Part shown: positions 10,480 through 17,766 of the stretch, in pieces
Position numbering within the stretch: the first letter of the stretch is position 1
Layout of the letters: each line of letters starts with the position of its first letter
Source of the DNA: Pollutiaquabacter sp046052345
GTDB lineage: Bacteria > Bacteroidota > Bacteroidia > AKYH767-A > 2013-40CM-41-45
Length of the DNA: 64,000 bases
Assembly (NCBI GenBank): GCA_046052345.1
Contig: JBJOMN010000032.1
Span: forward strand, 1-64,000
Reading direction: 5' to 3'
Notes under the pieces: model-generated
Told to the model about the DNA's origin: nothing
What the model saw: only the letters and a program-made list of their open reading frames with translations
Database searches by the model: none
Program-made: the position numbers and the translations under genes

Positions 10480-11490
10480 TCACTTCGACCGTGCAGACCG
10501 GACTACGATGTTCCAGGCCGCCTTGAAGAGGTACCGGACATCGGTCAGAAAAGGGCTGCGCTCGTGCGCACGGAGATACCGCAGCTCCGACGCCTGGATC
10601 TCCTCGATGGTCGAAGGCATATCGGCATAAAAGGGAGGAACCAGACCGGGCTTGTGCCGGCTGCGGATCTCTTTGAGTTCGTCGGAATAAAGGGAAAGAT
10701 ATTGCTGTGAAAGGGGACGCACGCCGACAAGTTTGAGGTCGCCCGTCAAAAAGTTCAGGATCATCGGCAGCTCGTCCAGCCAGTATTTGCGGGCGATGCG
10801 GCCCAGGGTGGAGACCCGGAAATCGTCGCGGAGCTTGCCGCCGGCGCCGAGGTTGTTCTGCTCGTACACGTACTGCTGGATGAACTCGGAATAGGAGTGC
10901 ATGGTGCGGACCTTGTAGACATGGATCGGCTTGCCGTCCTTGCCCTGCCGCCTCAGGCGGAAAATGATGCCGTACTTGCGCTCCTTGTCGAACAACGGCG
11001 CCTTGACTTTACGGGCCGCCAGGAACAACACCCCGTTGATGAAGCGGTACTCCATCACCTCGAAGCCGGCCGCATACAACCGGCCCATGGCCTCGGTACG
11101 CGACATGGCCCGGTCTCCGGAACCGAAAATCGTCCGGTAAATCCTGCTGCTGACCGGCAGTTTGGGAAGCACACGCTTCAGCAGGTAATCTCCTGTAAGC
11201 AGGCAATAATTCAGCCCCAACGGATACTTGTTCAGGATCCGCTGCTTGCGGAAATATTTAGTTTCGGCACAGGCGATGACGACCCCTCCCTCCTCCAGCC
11301 GCCTGTTCGCGGCTGCCAAAAGCAGGTTCAGATCGCGGATGTCGTTCATCAGCTTCAGGTTGACAATCCCCTTCAGCGGACGGCTGTTTCCGGGAATCGT
11401 ATCCGGGATTGAGGTCCGTAGTATGGAGATGTTTTTCCTGTCGCCGGTATTCAGATACTTATCGATGAACTCGCGGACTTGAGAATCCAT
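10480..11490 (-). CDS. Polysaccharide-initiating sugar transferase with methyltransferase-like N-terminus
   Basis: 336 residues from ATG at 11490, preceded by GGAG. The frame stays open upstream to 11685, but that extension has no homologue-like content. The C-terminal half carries signatures of bacterial sugar transferases that move a sugar-1-phosphate from a nucleotide sugar to undecaprenyl phosphate: KVRTM near 193, DELPM near 239 and GVRP near 256. The N-terminal half (about 1-165) resembles the end of a class I methyltransferase fold (VVIACAETKYF; AAGFEVMEYRFINGVLFLAARK) and has no obvious transmembrane hairpin, unlike classical PglC/WbaP proteins. I recall this arrangement from other Bacteroidota. 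It is the last gene of the polysaccharide cluster and probably starts repeat-unit synthesis. Confidence 0.88.
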   Translation of the reverse strand: MDSQVREFIDKYLNTGDRKNISILRTSIPDTIPGNSRPLKGIVNLKLMNDIRDLNLLLAAANRRLEEGGVVIACAETKYFRKQRILNKYPLGLNYCLLTGDYLLKRVLPKLPVSSRIYRTIFGSGDRAMSRTEAMGRLYAAGFEVMEYRFINGVLFLAARKVKAPLFDKERKYGIIFRLRRQGKDGKPIHVYKVRTMHSYSEFIQQYVYEQNNLGAGGKLRDDFRVSTLGRIARKYWLDELPMILNFLTGDLKLVGVRPLSQQYLSLYSDELKEIRSRHKPGLVPPFYADMPSTIEEIQASELRYLRAHERSPFLTDVRYLFKAAWNIVVRSARSK

Positions 11491-12024
11491 GCCGCCGATC
11501 TTCTCCAGGTGGGGACGGGCGACTGTACGGCGCTGACGGACCGGTCGGGCCGTACGCACATCAACGGGGAGAGGATGCGTTCCCGTGAGAACTGCATCGC
11601 CCGCAAGCCGCAATACCGACTTGCGCCGCTGACCGTTTTTGTGATGCTCTTTCCGCATGCGCGTTCGACCGTAAAAAACGAACACGCATGCTTTCCTTAC
11701 CGGTGGGGAGGCAGGAAGTGGTTGGCGGTTCGGTTAGGTACCCGGCGCAGTTGCATCCCTTCAATCGCAATTGAAAATCCCGATTAAAAGAGTGCACGAT
11801 ACGCCTAAGTACATGCAAGATAATCCAACAAACAGCCGATGCAAATTTATTTTCACCTAAACCCGCTACAGAAGCGGCATTCCGAGGCAAGAAGCGTCCT
11901 TGTCGGTACGGTTTTTGGCCAACAGACAGAAAGAATTGGCGAATGGAATCGAGATGCGAATTTGGAACCGGGAACTGAGTTGAGGGTTGCGAGGTGCGGG
12001 TTGCGAGGTGCTAACCACCAACCA
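11491..12024. other. 534-bp gap between DUF354 and sugar transferase genes
   Basis: No gene is supported. The gap interrupts the otherwise tight polysaccharide operon. It contains a minus-strand -7-like box TAAATTTG at 11842-11849 without a clear -33 partner, which could give the sugar transferase gene its own promoter. It also holds a short palindrome TTCAAT-cgca-ATTGAA near 11759-11774 and the 7-nt array at 11953-12013. Confidence 0.5.
11953..12013 (+). repeat. Heptanucleotide array B, about 8-9 degenerate units
   Basis: Stepwise units from 11953 are gatgcga, atttgga, accggga, actgagt, tgagggt, tgcgagg, tgcgggt, tgcgagg. The GGTGCGA and GTTGCGA motifs of array E recur here, next to the accggga/actgagt type, in constant 7-nt phase. 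It abuts the 3' end of the DUF354 gene. Confidence 0.7.
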
Positions 12025-13065
12025 CTACGACCGCTCCACCAGCATCCGCTCAAAAAGTTCCGCGCAATCTTTCTTCTCCTTCAGCATCTTTTCCCGGTTG
12101 GCCGACCAATGCCTCTTAGTTGCGTCCGGGTCGGAGACCATCTCCTCGACTGTTTTGAAAAGAAGGTCGGCGGCATCAGAGGGGATCCCGACCGAAAGCC
12201 CCCGCTCTTCCAGGTCACGCAGATACCCGATCTTTCCCACGAAATCATTGAATCGTATGCCGGGAGTCCCAAGGACGGCGGCCTCCGCAGCCATGGTCTG
12301 GCTATCACCTATATATAAGGATGCGAAAGCCAGGGCGTGATGCATTTTTGAAGGAGCGATACGGATACGGTAAGGCTCGAACTCCGGCTCAAGCGGACGT
12401 TCGGAGGTGATGTATACCCGGCCCCGGGGCGACAACAATCCTGTCAGGCGCCGTGCAATATCGGCAGTGATGCCTGACTTTCCCTCGTCGTGGTGAGCCG
12501 TGAGGCTGGCGAAACGGAGGATGAAATAACGACCTCCGGACGACAACCCGGTCACCTGAGAAGGATCCGGCGTAAAATGTGCCGGGTGGAGATAGGCCAG
12601 CTCGTGATAACCGGCGTAAGAAAGCTTCTTGTTCGACCACTTCCCTACTCCGCAACAATCGGGTGCCACGATCCTGGTTGCCCACGGATACGCCAGCCTC
12701 GCGAAGTACGGAACCACCTCGGCATCGTCCTCGTTGAATACGTACGAAGGGATTCCCAGGAGTTTTCCGACGTGGGTGATTTCTGCGGAGGTGCCCGCCA
12801 TGACGTCCGGCCGGAACCGGCGCGCCACCCGGAATACTTTCAGATCGCGCTCCAGCAACTTCAGGGCGATCGCCATCTTATTGTCGGCCCGGCCTTCCGG
12901 GTTGATATTCGTGTATTCCCAGCCCTCGCTGCGAACAAGCTCCTCAAGGACATCCTTCTTTTTGATCAGCACGACGACCTGATGACCATGCTCCTTCAAA
13001 CGTCCGATTACCACCCGGAACAGGTGGAAATGCGCCGGATGCCCGAGGTAGAAGAGAAAACGCAT
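12025..13065 (-). CDS. DUF354-family GT-B-like protein of the polysaccharide cluster
   Basis: 346 residues from ATG at 13065. The frame extends to 13170, but that stretch only translates the palindromic repeat (RPSAGSGQE twice), so the start at MRFLFYLGHPAHFH is preferred. The N-terminus with FYLGHPAHFHLFR, followed by alternating Rossmann-like strands and helices, matches DUF354 proteins, which resemble UDP-GlcNAc 2-epimerase/GT-B enzymes and occur in surface-polysaccharide loci. Segments such as GTSAEITHVGKLLGIPSYVFNEDDA and the C-terminal GDSQTMAAEAAVLGTPGIR are family-like and suggest nucleotide-sugar binding in the C-terminal lobe. The exact reaction is not known; a glycosyltransferase role is inferred from fold and context. 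Confidence 0.8.
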   Translation of the reverse strand: MRFLFYLGHPAHFHLFRVVIGRLKEHGHQVVVLIKKKDVLEELVRSEGWEYTNINPEGRADNKMAIALKLLERDLKVFRVARRFRPDVMAGTSAEITHVGKLLGIPSYVFNEDDAEVVPYFARLAYPWATRIVAPDCCGVGKWSNKKLSYAGYHELAYLHPAHFTPDPSQVTGLSSGGRYFILRFASLTAHHDEGKSGITADIARRLTGLLSPRGRVYITSERPLEPEFEPYRIRIAPSKMHHALAFASLYIGDSQTMAAEAAVLGTPGIRFNDFVGKIGYLRDLEERGLSVGIPSDAADLLFKTVEEMVSDPDATKRHWSANREKMLKEKKDCAELFERMLVERS

Positions 13066-13081
13066 GGATGCAAGATAGGAA

Positions 13082-13102
13082 GTTCGTGGTTGGTGGTTCT
13101 CA
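13082..13102 (+). repeat. Short heptanucleotide tract C (3 units)
   Basis: gttcgtg, gttggtg, gttctca in 7-nt phase, directly beside the 30-bp tandem repeat. Alone this would be weak; it is reported because of its similarity to the GTTNNNN units of the other arrays. Confidence 0.45.
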
Positions 13103-13110
13103 ACCCACAA

Positions 13111-13170
13111 CTCTTGCCCTGAGCCTGCCGAAGGGCGCAACTCTTGCCCTGAGCCTGCCGAAGGGCGCAC
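13111..13170 (+). repeat. Two tandem 30-bp copies of a palindromic CCTGCCGA element
   Basis: The 30-bp unit starting CTCTTGCCCTGAGCC is present at 13111-13140 and 13141-13170, with a single mismatch at the last base. Each copy contains GCCCTGAGCCTGCCGAAGGG, an imperfect palindrome of the CCTGAGCCTGYCGAAGG type known as an intergenic repeat in several bacterial groups. It lies between two genes of the polysaccharide operon. A reverse-orientation copy is at 14336-14354. Confidence 0.85.
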
Positions 13171-13174
13171 CTAG

Positions 13175-14323
13175 TTACTCGCCCCCGGTCACCACCTCCG
13201 TCAGGGCCACCATCATCCAGGCATCTCCCCACCGCAAATAGTTCGTACGGTCCGTGAACCAAGGGTATTTTCGATAGTAAAAGAATCCTTTTTGAACATC
13301 ATAAAGATGTTTCAATGTCCAATCAAGGATTGTCCGCGCAAGTACGTTATCGTACCGGGAGAGGGTGATGATGCCCTGTGCTTGGTGGTGAATGTCAACC
13401 GGATAATCCTCCGGATACCGCCAGCGGCTGCGGCCGTCCGGATAAAACTGCTGCTTCCCGTAAAAAGAGACGCCACGTTCGATGGCCTTCTGTCCATTCT
13501 GGAGGACAGTACCGGTATATCGTTGGATCGTTTCCAGGGAATCGATGACGAAACCCTGATGGAAATCGACCTGCTCCCGCTCCTTGCCGGTGGCCAGATC
13601 CGCCGAATAATTCCAGCGACCATCCTCCTGCTGACGGGCCAGCACGAAACGGGCACAGGAAAGTGCAATTTCTTTCAGCTCCGGGTCGCCGGTGATGGAG
13701 TAGGCCCTCGCCAGCACCTCCGCCGAAAGCAGACTGGCGTTATAGCAGATGTCGCGGCGAAAAGGCGTGTAACTGATACATCGTCCGGCAGCATCTTCGT
13801 AAGCCGGAAGATCATGCGTCACGAAATCGACGGCTGAAAGCAGCAATTCGCGGACGGTGCTGTCGCCGGAAAGCAGATAGTATTCGTGCAACCCTTTGAC
13901 CACGAAGGAAGTCACTACGCCGTTAGGGGCGTTGGCCGGAACGAATTTCCCGGGACTGGCCCAGGCGAAGGGATATCCCCAGCATGCACCGTGATATCCG
14001 GTGGCCGTTTTTTCCCGGATCAGCTCCGTCAGCCGTTTGAGCTGCGGACTGTAATCCCGCTCTGCATAGTGCCGTTGCAGCCTGCTGTATGCGTACAGCA
14101 ATAATCCCAGGGCTTTAGGGTTATAGGACTTTTTAATTCCCAATAGCCGACGAAGGTTCAGCGGATTCCGCTTGTGAAGCTGGGTGGCGACTGCCGCCGT
14201 GTAAGTACCCAACCACCGGAACGGCAACGGACTCGACAGGATGTCGTACGGGTCATGACCGCGGAACTCCTCCGACTCCGCGTGGGAGGCCAGTCGGTCG
14301 AGGACGGTTTCGTAGTAAGACAT
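13175..14323 (-). CDS. Alpha/alpha-toroid protein of polysaccharide biosynthesis
   Basis: 382 residues, starting MSYYETVLDRL. Repeated helical hairpins carry aromatic and Gly-rich turns: YHGACWGYPFAWAS, NGVVTSFVVKGLHEYY, CYNASLLSAEVLARAY, EDGRWNYS, DFHQGFVIDSLETI, YPVDIHHQAQGIITL, FFYYRKYPWFTDRTNYLRWGDAWMM. This is the pattern of six-hairpin (alpha/alpha)6 toroids, found in glycoside hydrolases and epimerases and in a family common next to glycosyltransferases. There is no signal peptide, so it is probably cytoplasmic. It could modify or check the repeat unit; the substrate cannot be read from sequence. Non-coding repeats separate it from both neighbours (110 bp downstream, 171 bp upstream). 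Confidence 0.7.
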   Translation of the reverse strand: MSYYETVLDRLASHAESEEFRGHDPYDILSSPLPFRWLGTYTAAVATQLHKRNPLNLRRLLGIKKSYNPKALGLLLYAYSRLQRHYAERDYSPQLKRLTELIREKTATGYHGACWGYPFAWASPGKFVPANAPNGVVTSFVVKGLHEYYLLSGDSTVRELLLSAVDFVTHDLPAYEDAAGRCISYTPFRRDICYNASLLSAEVLARAYSITGDPELKEIALSCARFVLARQQEDGRWNYSADLATGKEREQVDFHQGFVIDSLETIQRYTGTVLQNGQKAIERGVSFYGKQQFYPDGRSRWRYPEDYPVDIHHQAQGIITLSRYDNVLARTILDWTLKHLYDVQKGFFYYRKYPWFTDRTNYLRWGDAWMMVALTEVVTGGE

Positions 14324-14335
14324 GGTGCGGGGTGC

Positions 14336-14360
14336 GCCCTTCGGCAGGCTCAGGACAGGA
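14336..14360 (-). repeat. Single reverse copy of the CCTGCCGA palindromic element
   Basis: CCCTTCGGCAGGCTCAGGAC is the reverse complement of the element repeated at 13111-13170. It sits about 12 bp upstream of the toroid gene start and directly abuts heptanucleotide array E. Confidence 0.8.
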
Positions 14361-14485
14361 GGTGCGAGGTGCGAGGTGCGGGTTACGAGTTACGAGTTAC
14401 GAGTTGCGAGTTGCGAGGTGCGAGGTGCGAGGTGCGAGGTGCGAGGTGCGAGTTGCAGGATGCGAACTGGAAACTGCAAACCTGC
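14361..14485 (+). repeat. Heptanucleotide array E, at least 15 units (GGTGCGA/GTTACGA family)
   Basis: From 14361 in exact 7-nt steps: ggtgcga twice, ggtgcgg, gttacga three times, gttgcga twice, ggtgcga five times, gttgcag, gatgcga (to 14465), then actggaa, actgcaa and weaker units. The array again drifts into the CTGGAAA/ACTGCAA family seen at 10388-10478. It occupies most of the gap between two polysaccharide genes. There is no spacer-repeat organisation, so it is not a CRISPR. Confidence 0.92.
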
Positions 14486-14494
14486 AACTACCTG

Positions 14495-16618
14495 CTACAC
14501 CCTCACCACTCCTCCTTTCAGCGCCAGGGATTCCAAGACGGCGAATGTGGCGCGGGTCACAAGGTCGATCTCATCGAAAGGTATCGGCGAGGAACGCCCG
14601 TGACGGACAGCATCCAGAAAGGCCCGTACCGCACCTGCATGTCCTTTGTCCTGCCGGCCGGTCTCCCGGCTTGTACTCTTCCCGTACACGGTCAGCGACT
14701 TGAAATCCTCGATCACGGAAACCATGCCGCGGCCGAAGATCTCCAGCTGCTCCTTCGGCAGGTGCGGATTGCCGTTCGAGAAATAACTGATGCCGGCGAT
14801 GCTCCCGTTGGCGAACTGCAAGTGTATGTTCACGGTGTCGTCCTTTCCTCCAGCGACAGTGAATCCTGCCGCCGACACATGGGTGATCGGCGCTCCCGCC
14901 AGGTACATGCACTGGTCGATGAAGTGACACACCTCGCCGAGGATCCTGCCGCCGCCGATACGCGGATCGTGCACCCAGTGCTCCGGAGGCACCGCACCCG
15001 CATTGACACGGTATTGGATCGCCACCGGTATCCCGTTGGCATGCTGCTCCTTGACTTTTTTCGTAAAGGGCGCGAAACGACGGTTGAAGCCCACCATCAA
15101 CAGTTGCCGAGAACCGCGGTACGTCTCTCGGATCGCATCCAGTTCTGCCGGGTCCAGACATAAAGGCTTTTCTACATAGACATGCTTGCCCGTCTCCAGG
15201 GAACGGATGACGTATGCCGCATGCGAATCGTGACGCGTCGCCACAAAGACCGTATTGACACGGGTGTCCTTGAATAGGGATTCAGCATCTCCGGTCACGG
15301 AAGCGAATCCGTACCGGTCGGCTACAGAACGGGCCAGGTTGGGGCGGTTCGAAGCCAGACTTACCAGCCCGGCATGCCCCTGCAGCGCAGGCAAGAGGAA
15401 ATGCTGCGCAAACGAGCCGGCTCCCACCAACCCGACATTAGGTTGTGCGGGGTCGAACGAACGGTCATGAATTGCGACCGAAGACTTCAGTTCGGTTGTC
15501 ACATCGTAGGCGAGCACAACTCCGGTGTAGGGCTCACTTCGCCCGACGATCATGTCGTAGGCACGCGAAGCTTCCTTGAAGGGAAAGGTGTGAGAAACAA
15601 GACGCCCTATCTGCAATTTCCCGTCCGCAAGCAGCCGGGCGAAGGCCTCCATGTTGCGGTTCTCCGTCCAGCGGACGTAGGCGTACGGATAATCCAGTCC
15701 GTCTTCTTCGTATTCACGGTCGTATCGTCCCGGACCGTAGGATCCGGACATACGCAGGTCCAACTCTTTACGGAAATAGTTGCTGCGCTTGAAGCCGGTA
15801 GGCACCGCTCCGACCACCACTACCCTGCCCTTCTTACGGGCAAGTTGTCCGGCGAGGTCCACCGGATCCGTGGAATCGGTGCCTGCAGCGATGATGACGG
15901 CATCCGCTCCGTGACCGCCGGTCAGTTCCAGCACCGCTTCCTCGAGTCCTTCCCGGTTCCGCAGGAATGCCGCATCGGCTCCGCACTCTTCCGCCAGTCG
16001 GACCATGGAAGCATCCAGGTCGATGCCGTACGCCCTTACCCCGGAGGCACGCAGCAATTGCAGCGTCAGCTGCCCCACCAGACCAAGTCCGATGACGGCG
16101 CAATGTTCTCCGAGACGAAGGTCGGCCTGCCGGACCCCTTGGAGGGCTACCGCTCCGAGTGTAGTGAAAGCGCCTTCATTCAATCGAACTTCGCCTGACA
16201 GGCGAACGCACAGGTTGACGGGAACCGCCACCACCTCCGCATGCACGGCGGTGCTTCCTCCGCAGGCCACACGGTCACCGACACGGAAAGCCGTGACGTC
16301 CGAAGCGACGGCAATGACTTCGCCGGCACAACTGTATCCCAGCGCCGAAGGTGCATCCAGCTTGTTCATCACCATGCGGTAGGTATCCAGCCAACCGTAA
16401 GTGCGGGCGGCTTTGAGCACCTTCCGGAACTCGTCCTTACGTGCCCGTGCCTTGCCGATATATCCCAACCGTGCATCCTGCACCGTTTTTCCTTCCGTGC
16501 CCGCACTGATCAGCGAAAAATGGTTACGCACCAGCACACACCCGGAAGGAAGCGCCGGGAATGGCACCTCCAGCAACCGCATCTCTCCGTCACGGAGGTT
16601 TTGTGTGAGCTGGATCAT
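14495..16618 (-). CDS. Bi-domain oxidoreductase: Zn-type alcohol dehydrogenase fused to Gfo/Idh/MocA dehydrogenase
   Basis: 707 residues. The N-terminal part (about 1-370) is a medium-chain dehydrogenase: GroES-like segment with VLVRNHFSLISAGTEGKT, then GDRVACGGSTAVHAE and the Rossmann motif AVIGLGLVGQLTLQLL. The C-terminal part (about 395-707) is a Gfo/Idh/MocA dehydrogenase with NVGLVGAGSFAQHFLLPAL and HVYVEKPLCLD (the EKP motif). Fusions of these two families are regularly seen in surface-polysaccharide loci and presumably oxidise or reduce a sugar or a sugar nucleotide in two steps. The substrate is unknown. Its 3' end borders heptanucleotide array E, and its start is 47 bp from the next glycosyltransferase gene. 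Confidence 0.88.
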   Translation of the reverse strand: MIQLTQNLRDGEMRLLEVPFPALPSGCVLVRNHFSLISAGTEGKTVQDARLGYIGKARARKDEFRKVLKAARTYGWLDTYRMVMNKLDAPSALGYSCAGEVIAVASDVTAFRVGDRVACGGSTAVHAEVVAVPVNLCVRLSGEVRLNEGAFTTLGAVALQGVRQADLRLGEHCAVIGLGLVGQLTLQLLRASGVRAYGIDLDASMVRLAEECGADAAFLRNREGLEEAVLELTGGHGADAVIIAAGTDSTDPVDLAGQLARKKGRVVVVGAVPTGFKRSNYFRKELDLRMSGSYGPGRYDREYEEDGLDYPYAYVRWTENRNMEAFARLLADGKLQIGRLVSHTFPFKEASRAYDMIVGRSEPYTGVVLAYDVTTELKSSVAIHDRSFDPAQPNVGLVGAGSFAQHFLLPALQGHAGLVSLASNRPNLARSVADRYGFASVTGDAESLFKDTRVNTVFVATRHDSHAAYVIRSLETGKHVYVEKPLCLDPAELDAIRETYRGSRQLLMVGFNRRFAPFTKKVKEQHANGIPVAIQYRVNAGAVPPEHWVHDPRIGGGRILGEVCHFIDQCMYLAGAPITHVSAAGFTVAGGKDDTVNIHLQFANGSIAGISYFSNGNPHLPKEQLEIFGRGMVSVIEDFKSLTVYGKSTSRETGRQDKGHAGAVRAFLDAVRHGRSSPIPFDEIDLVTRATFAVLESLALKGGVVRV

Positions 16619-16665
16619 TCGCTATCGTAATCGTCCTGCCGCGCGGACAGGACATCTGTTTCATT

Positions 16666-17766
16666 TCACTTGCTTCTCACCGCCTCTATCGCCTTTCGCA
16701 TGTTCTCCACCATCGCCGCTTCGGTGTAACGCGAAGCGTAGGCGGCCCGGCTCGCTTTCGCCACCCGCTGCCGCAAGTCCTCGTCTTCCATCAGCAGTTG
16801 CAACCGTTCCGCGATGACGGCAGGATCCCGGTCCGGAACGATGAAACCGTTCTCACCGTCCTGAACGGCCTCCGGAATGGCGCCCTTCGCAGTAGCGATC
16901 ACCGGCAGCCCTGCTGCCTGCGCCTCTACGATCACCCAAGGGTGGCCTTCCGGCGCACGAGGAGTGAAAACGAAGGCATCGGCCGCTTCCAGCAACCGGA
17001 ACTTCTCACCGTCAACCGCTGCCGGAAGAAACGTCACCGGCAACGCATGTCTTTTAACGAATTCCATGCAGTTTCGTTGCGTTTCCGGCGAGCGCCACGC
17101 GCCTGCTACATTCAACCGGAATTCGCCGATTCCTTGGTTTTTCAGCAATAAAACGGCCTCCAGGACGTCCTCAATGCCTTTGGAAGACTGCAGATTGGCC
17201 AGATACAGGACCGTAAAAGGAGTATGACGCTGAAAGGCGGGCTTCATCGGGAAATCCGCACCATTGGGAACCACATGGATCCGTTCCGGAGCGACCAGTC
17301 CGTCAAACAAGGTTCGCAGCCTTTCTCCCTGCACGATGATCCCGTCGGCCCGACCCAAGGTGACACGTACCCATTGACGCATCAGAGGGCCGGCCCCTTC
17401 GTACCAGTTCCTGAAATCACTGCCGCGCAGGTGCAACACCGCTTTACGGAAAAGTGTCTTTGCAATGAGCAGATAAAGGGAGTCCTTCAGGTAACCGGTA
17501 GAGGATTGTGAAACAGGAATGATCACAACCGATGGCCGGTAGCGGAGTATCAGCAGTTTCAGCCGCGAATAGATTCCCAGCGTCCGTATCACTTTTCCCG
17601 GACTCCATTTACCCATCCGGTCCAAAGAGCGGTAGGCCCTTGTGTCAAGATGTATGAGGCGGTACGTGTCCGACAAGCGGGACGACAAAAGTATCCGCGT
17701 AGCGATGGACGGCCCCATGTACGGAGGCGGCAGTTTACCCAGCAACAGGACGGTCGGCCGTTTCAT
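16666..17766 (-). CDS. GT4-type glycosyltransferase
   Basis: 366 residues from ATG at 17766. This start gives a 4-nt ATGA overlap with the upstream gene and begins MKRPTVLLLGKLPPPYMGPS; the frame extends nine codons further. GT-B fold family 4 features are visible: the N-terminal Gly/Pro-rich loop, the mid-protein strand FTVLYLANLQSSKGIEDVLEA, and the C-terminal donor-binding region APEGHPWVIVEAQAAGLPVIA with the E-x7-E-like pattern. It should transfer a sugar from a nucleotide donor to the lipid-linked repeat unit at the cytoplasmic face. Donor and linkage cannot be predicted. Confidence 0.88.
   Translation of the reverse strand: MKRPTVLLLGKLPPPYMGPSIATRILLSSRLSDTYRLIHLDTRAYRSLDRMGKWSPGKVIRTLGIYSRLKLLILRYRPSVVIIPVSQSSTGYLKDSLYLLIAKTLFRKAVLHLRGSDFRNWYEGAGPLMRQWVRVTLGRADGIIVQGERLRTLFDGLVAPERIHVVPNGADFPMKPAFQRHTPFTVLYLANLQSSKGIEDVLEAVLLLKNQGIGEFRLNVAGAWRSPETQRNCMEFVKRHALPVTFLPAAVDGEKFRLLEAADAFVFTPRAPEGHPWVIVEAQAAGLPVIATAKGAIPEAVQDGENGFIVPDRDPAVIAERLQLLMEDEDLRQRVAKASRAAYASRYTEAAMVENMRKAIEAVRSK

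Noticed and set aside
11491..11685. 65-codon N-terminal extension of the sugar transferase
   Set aside because: Arg-rich, unlike the family, and the internal ATG at 11490 has a GGAG in front.
13066..13170. N-terminal extension of the DUF354 protein (RPSAGSGQE repeats)
   Set aside because: It only translates two copies of the palindromic repeat. The family's N-terminus begins at MRFLFYLGHPAHFH.
14361..14485. CRISPR array interpretation of the repeat arrays
   Set aside because: Units are 7 bp with no spacers, and no cas gene is present.
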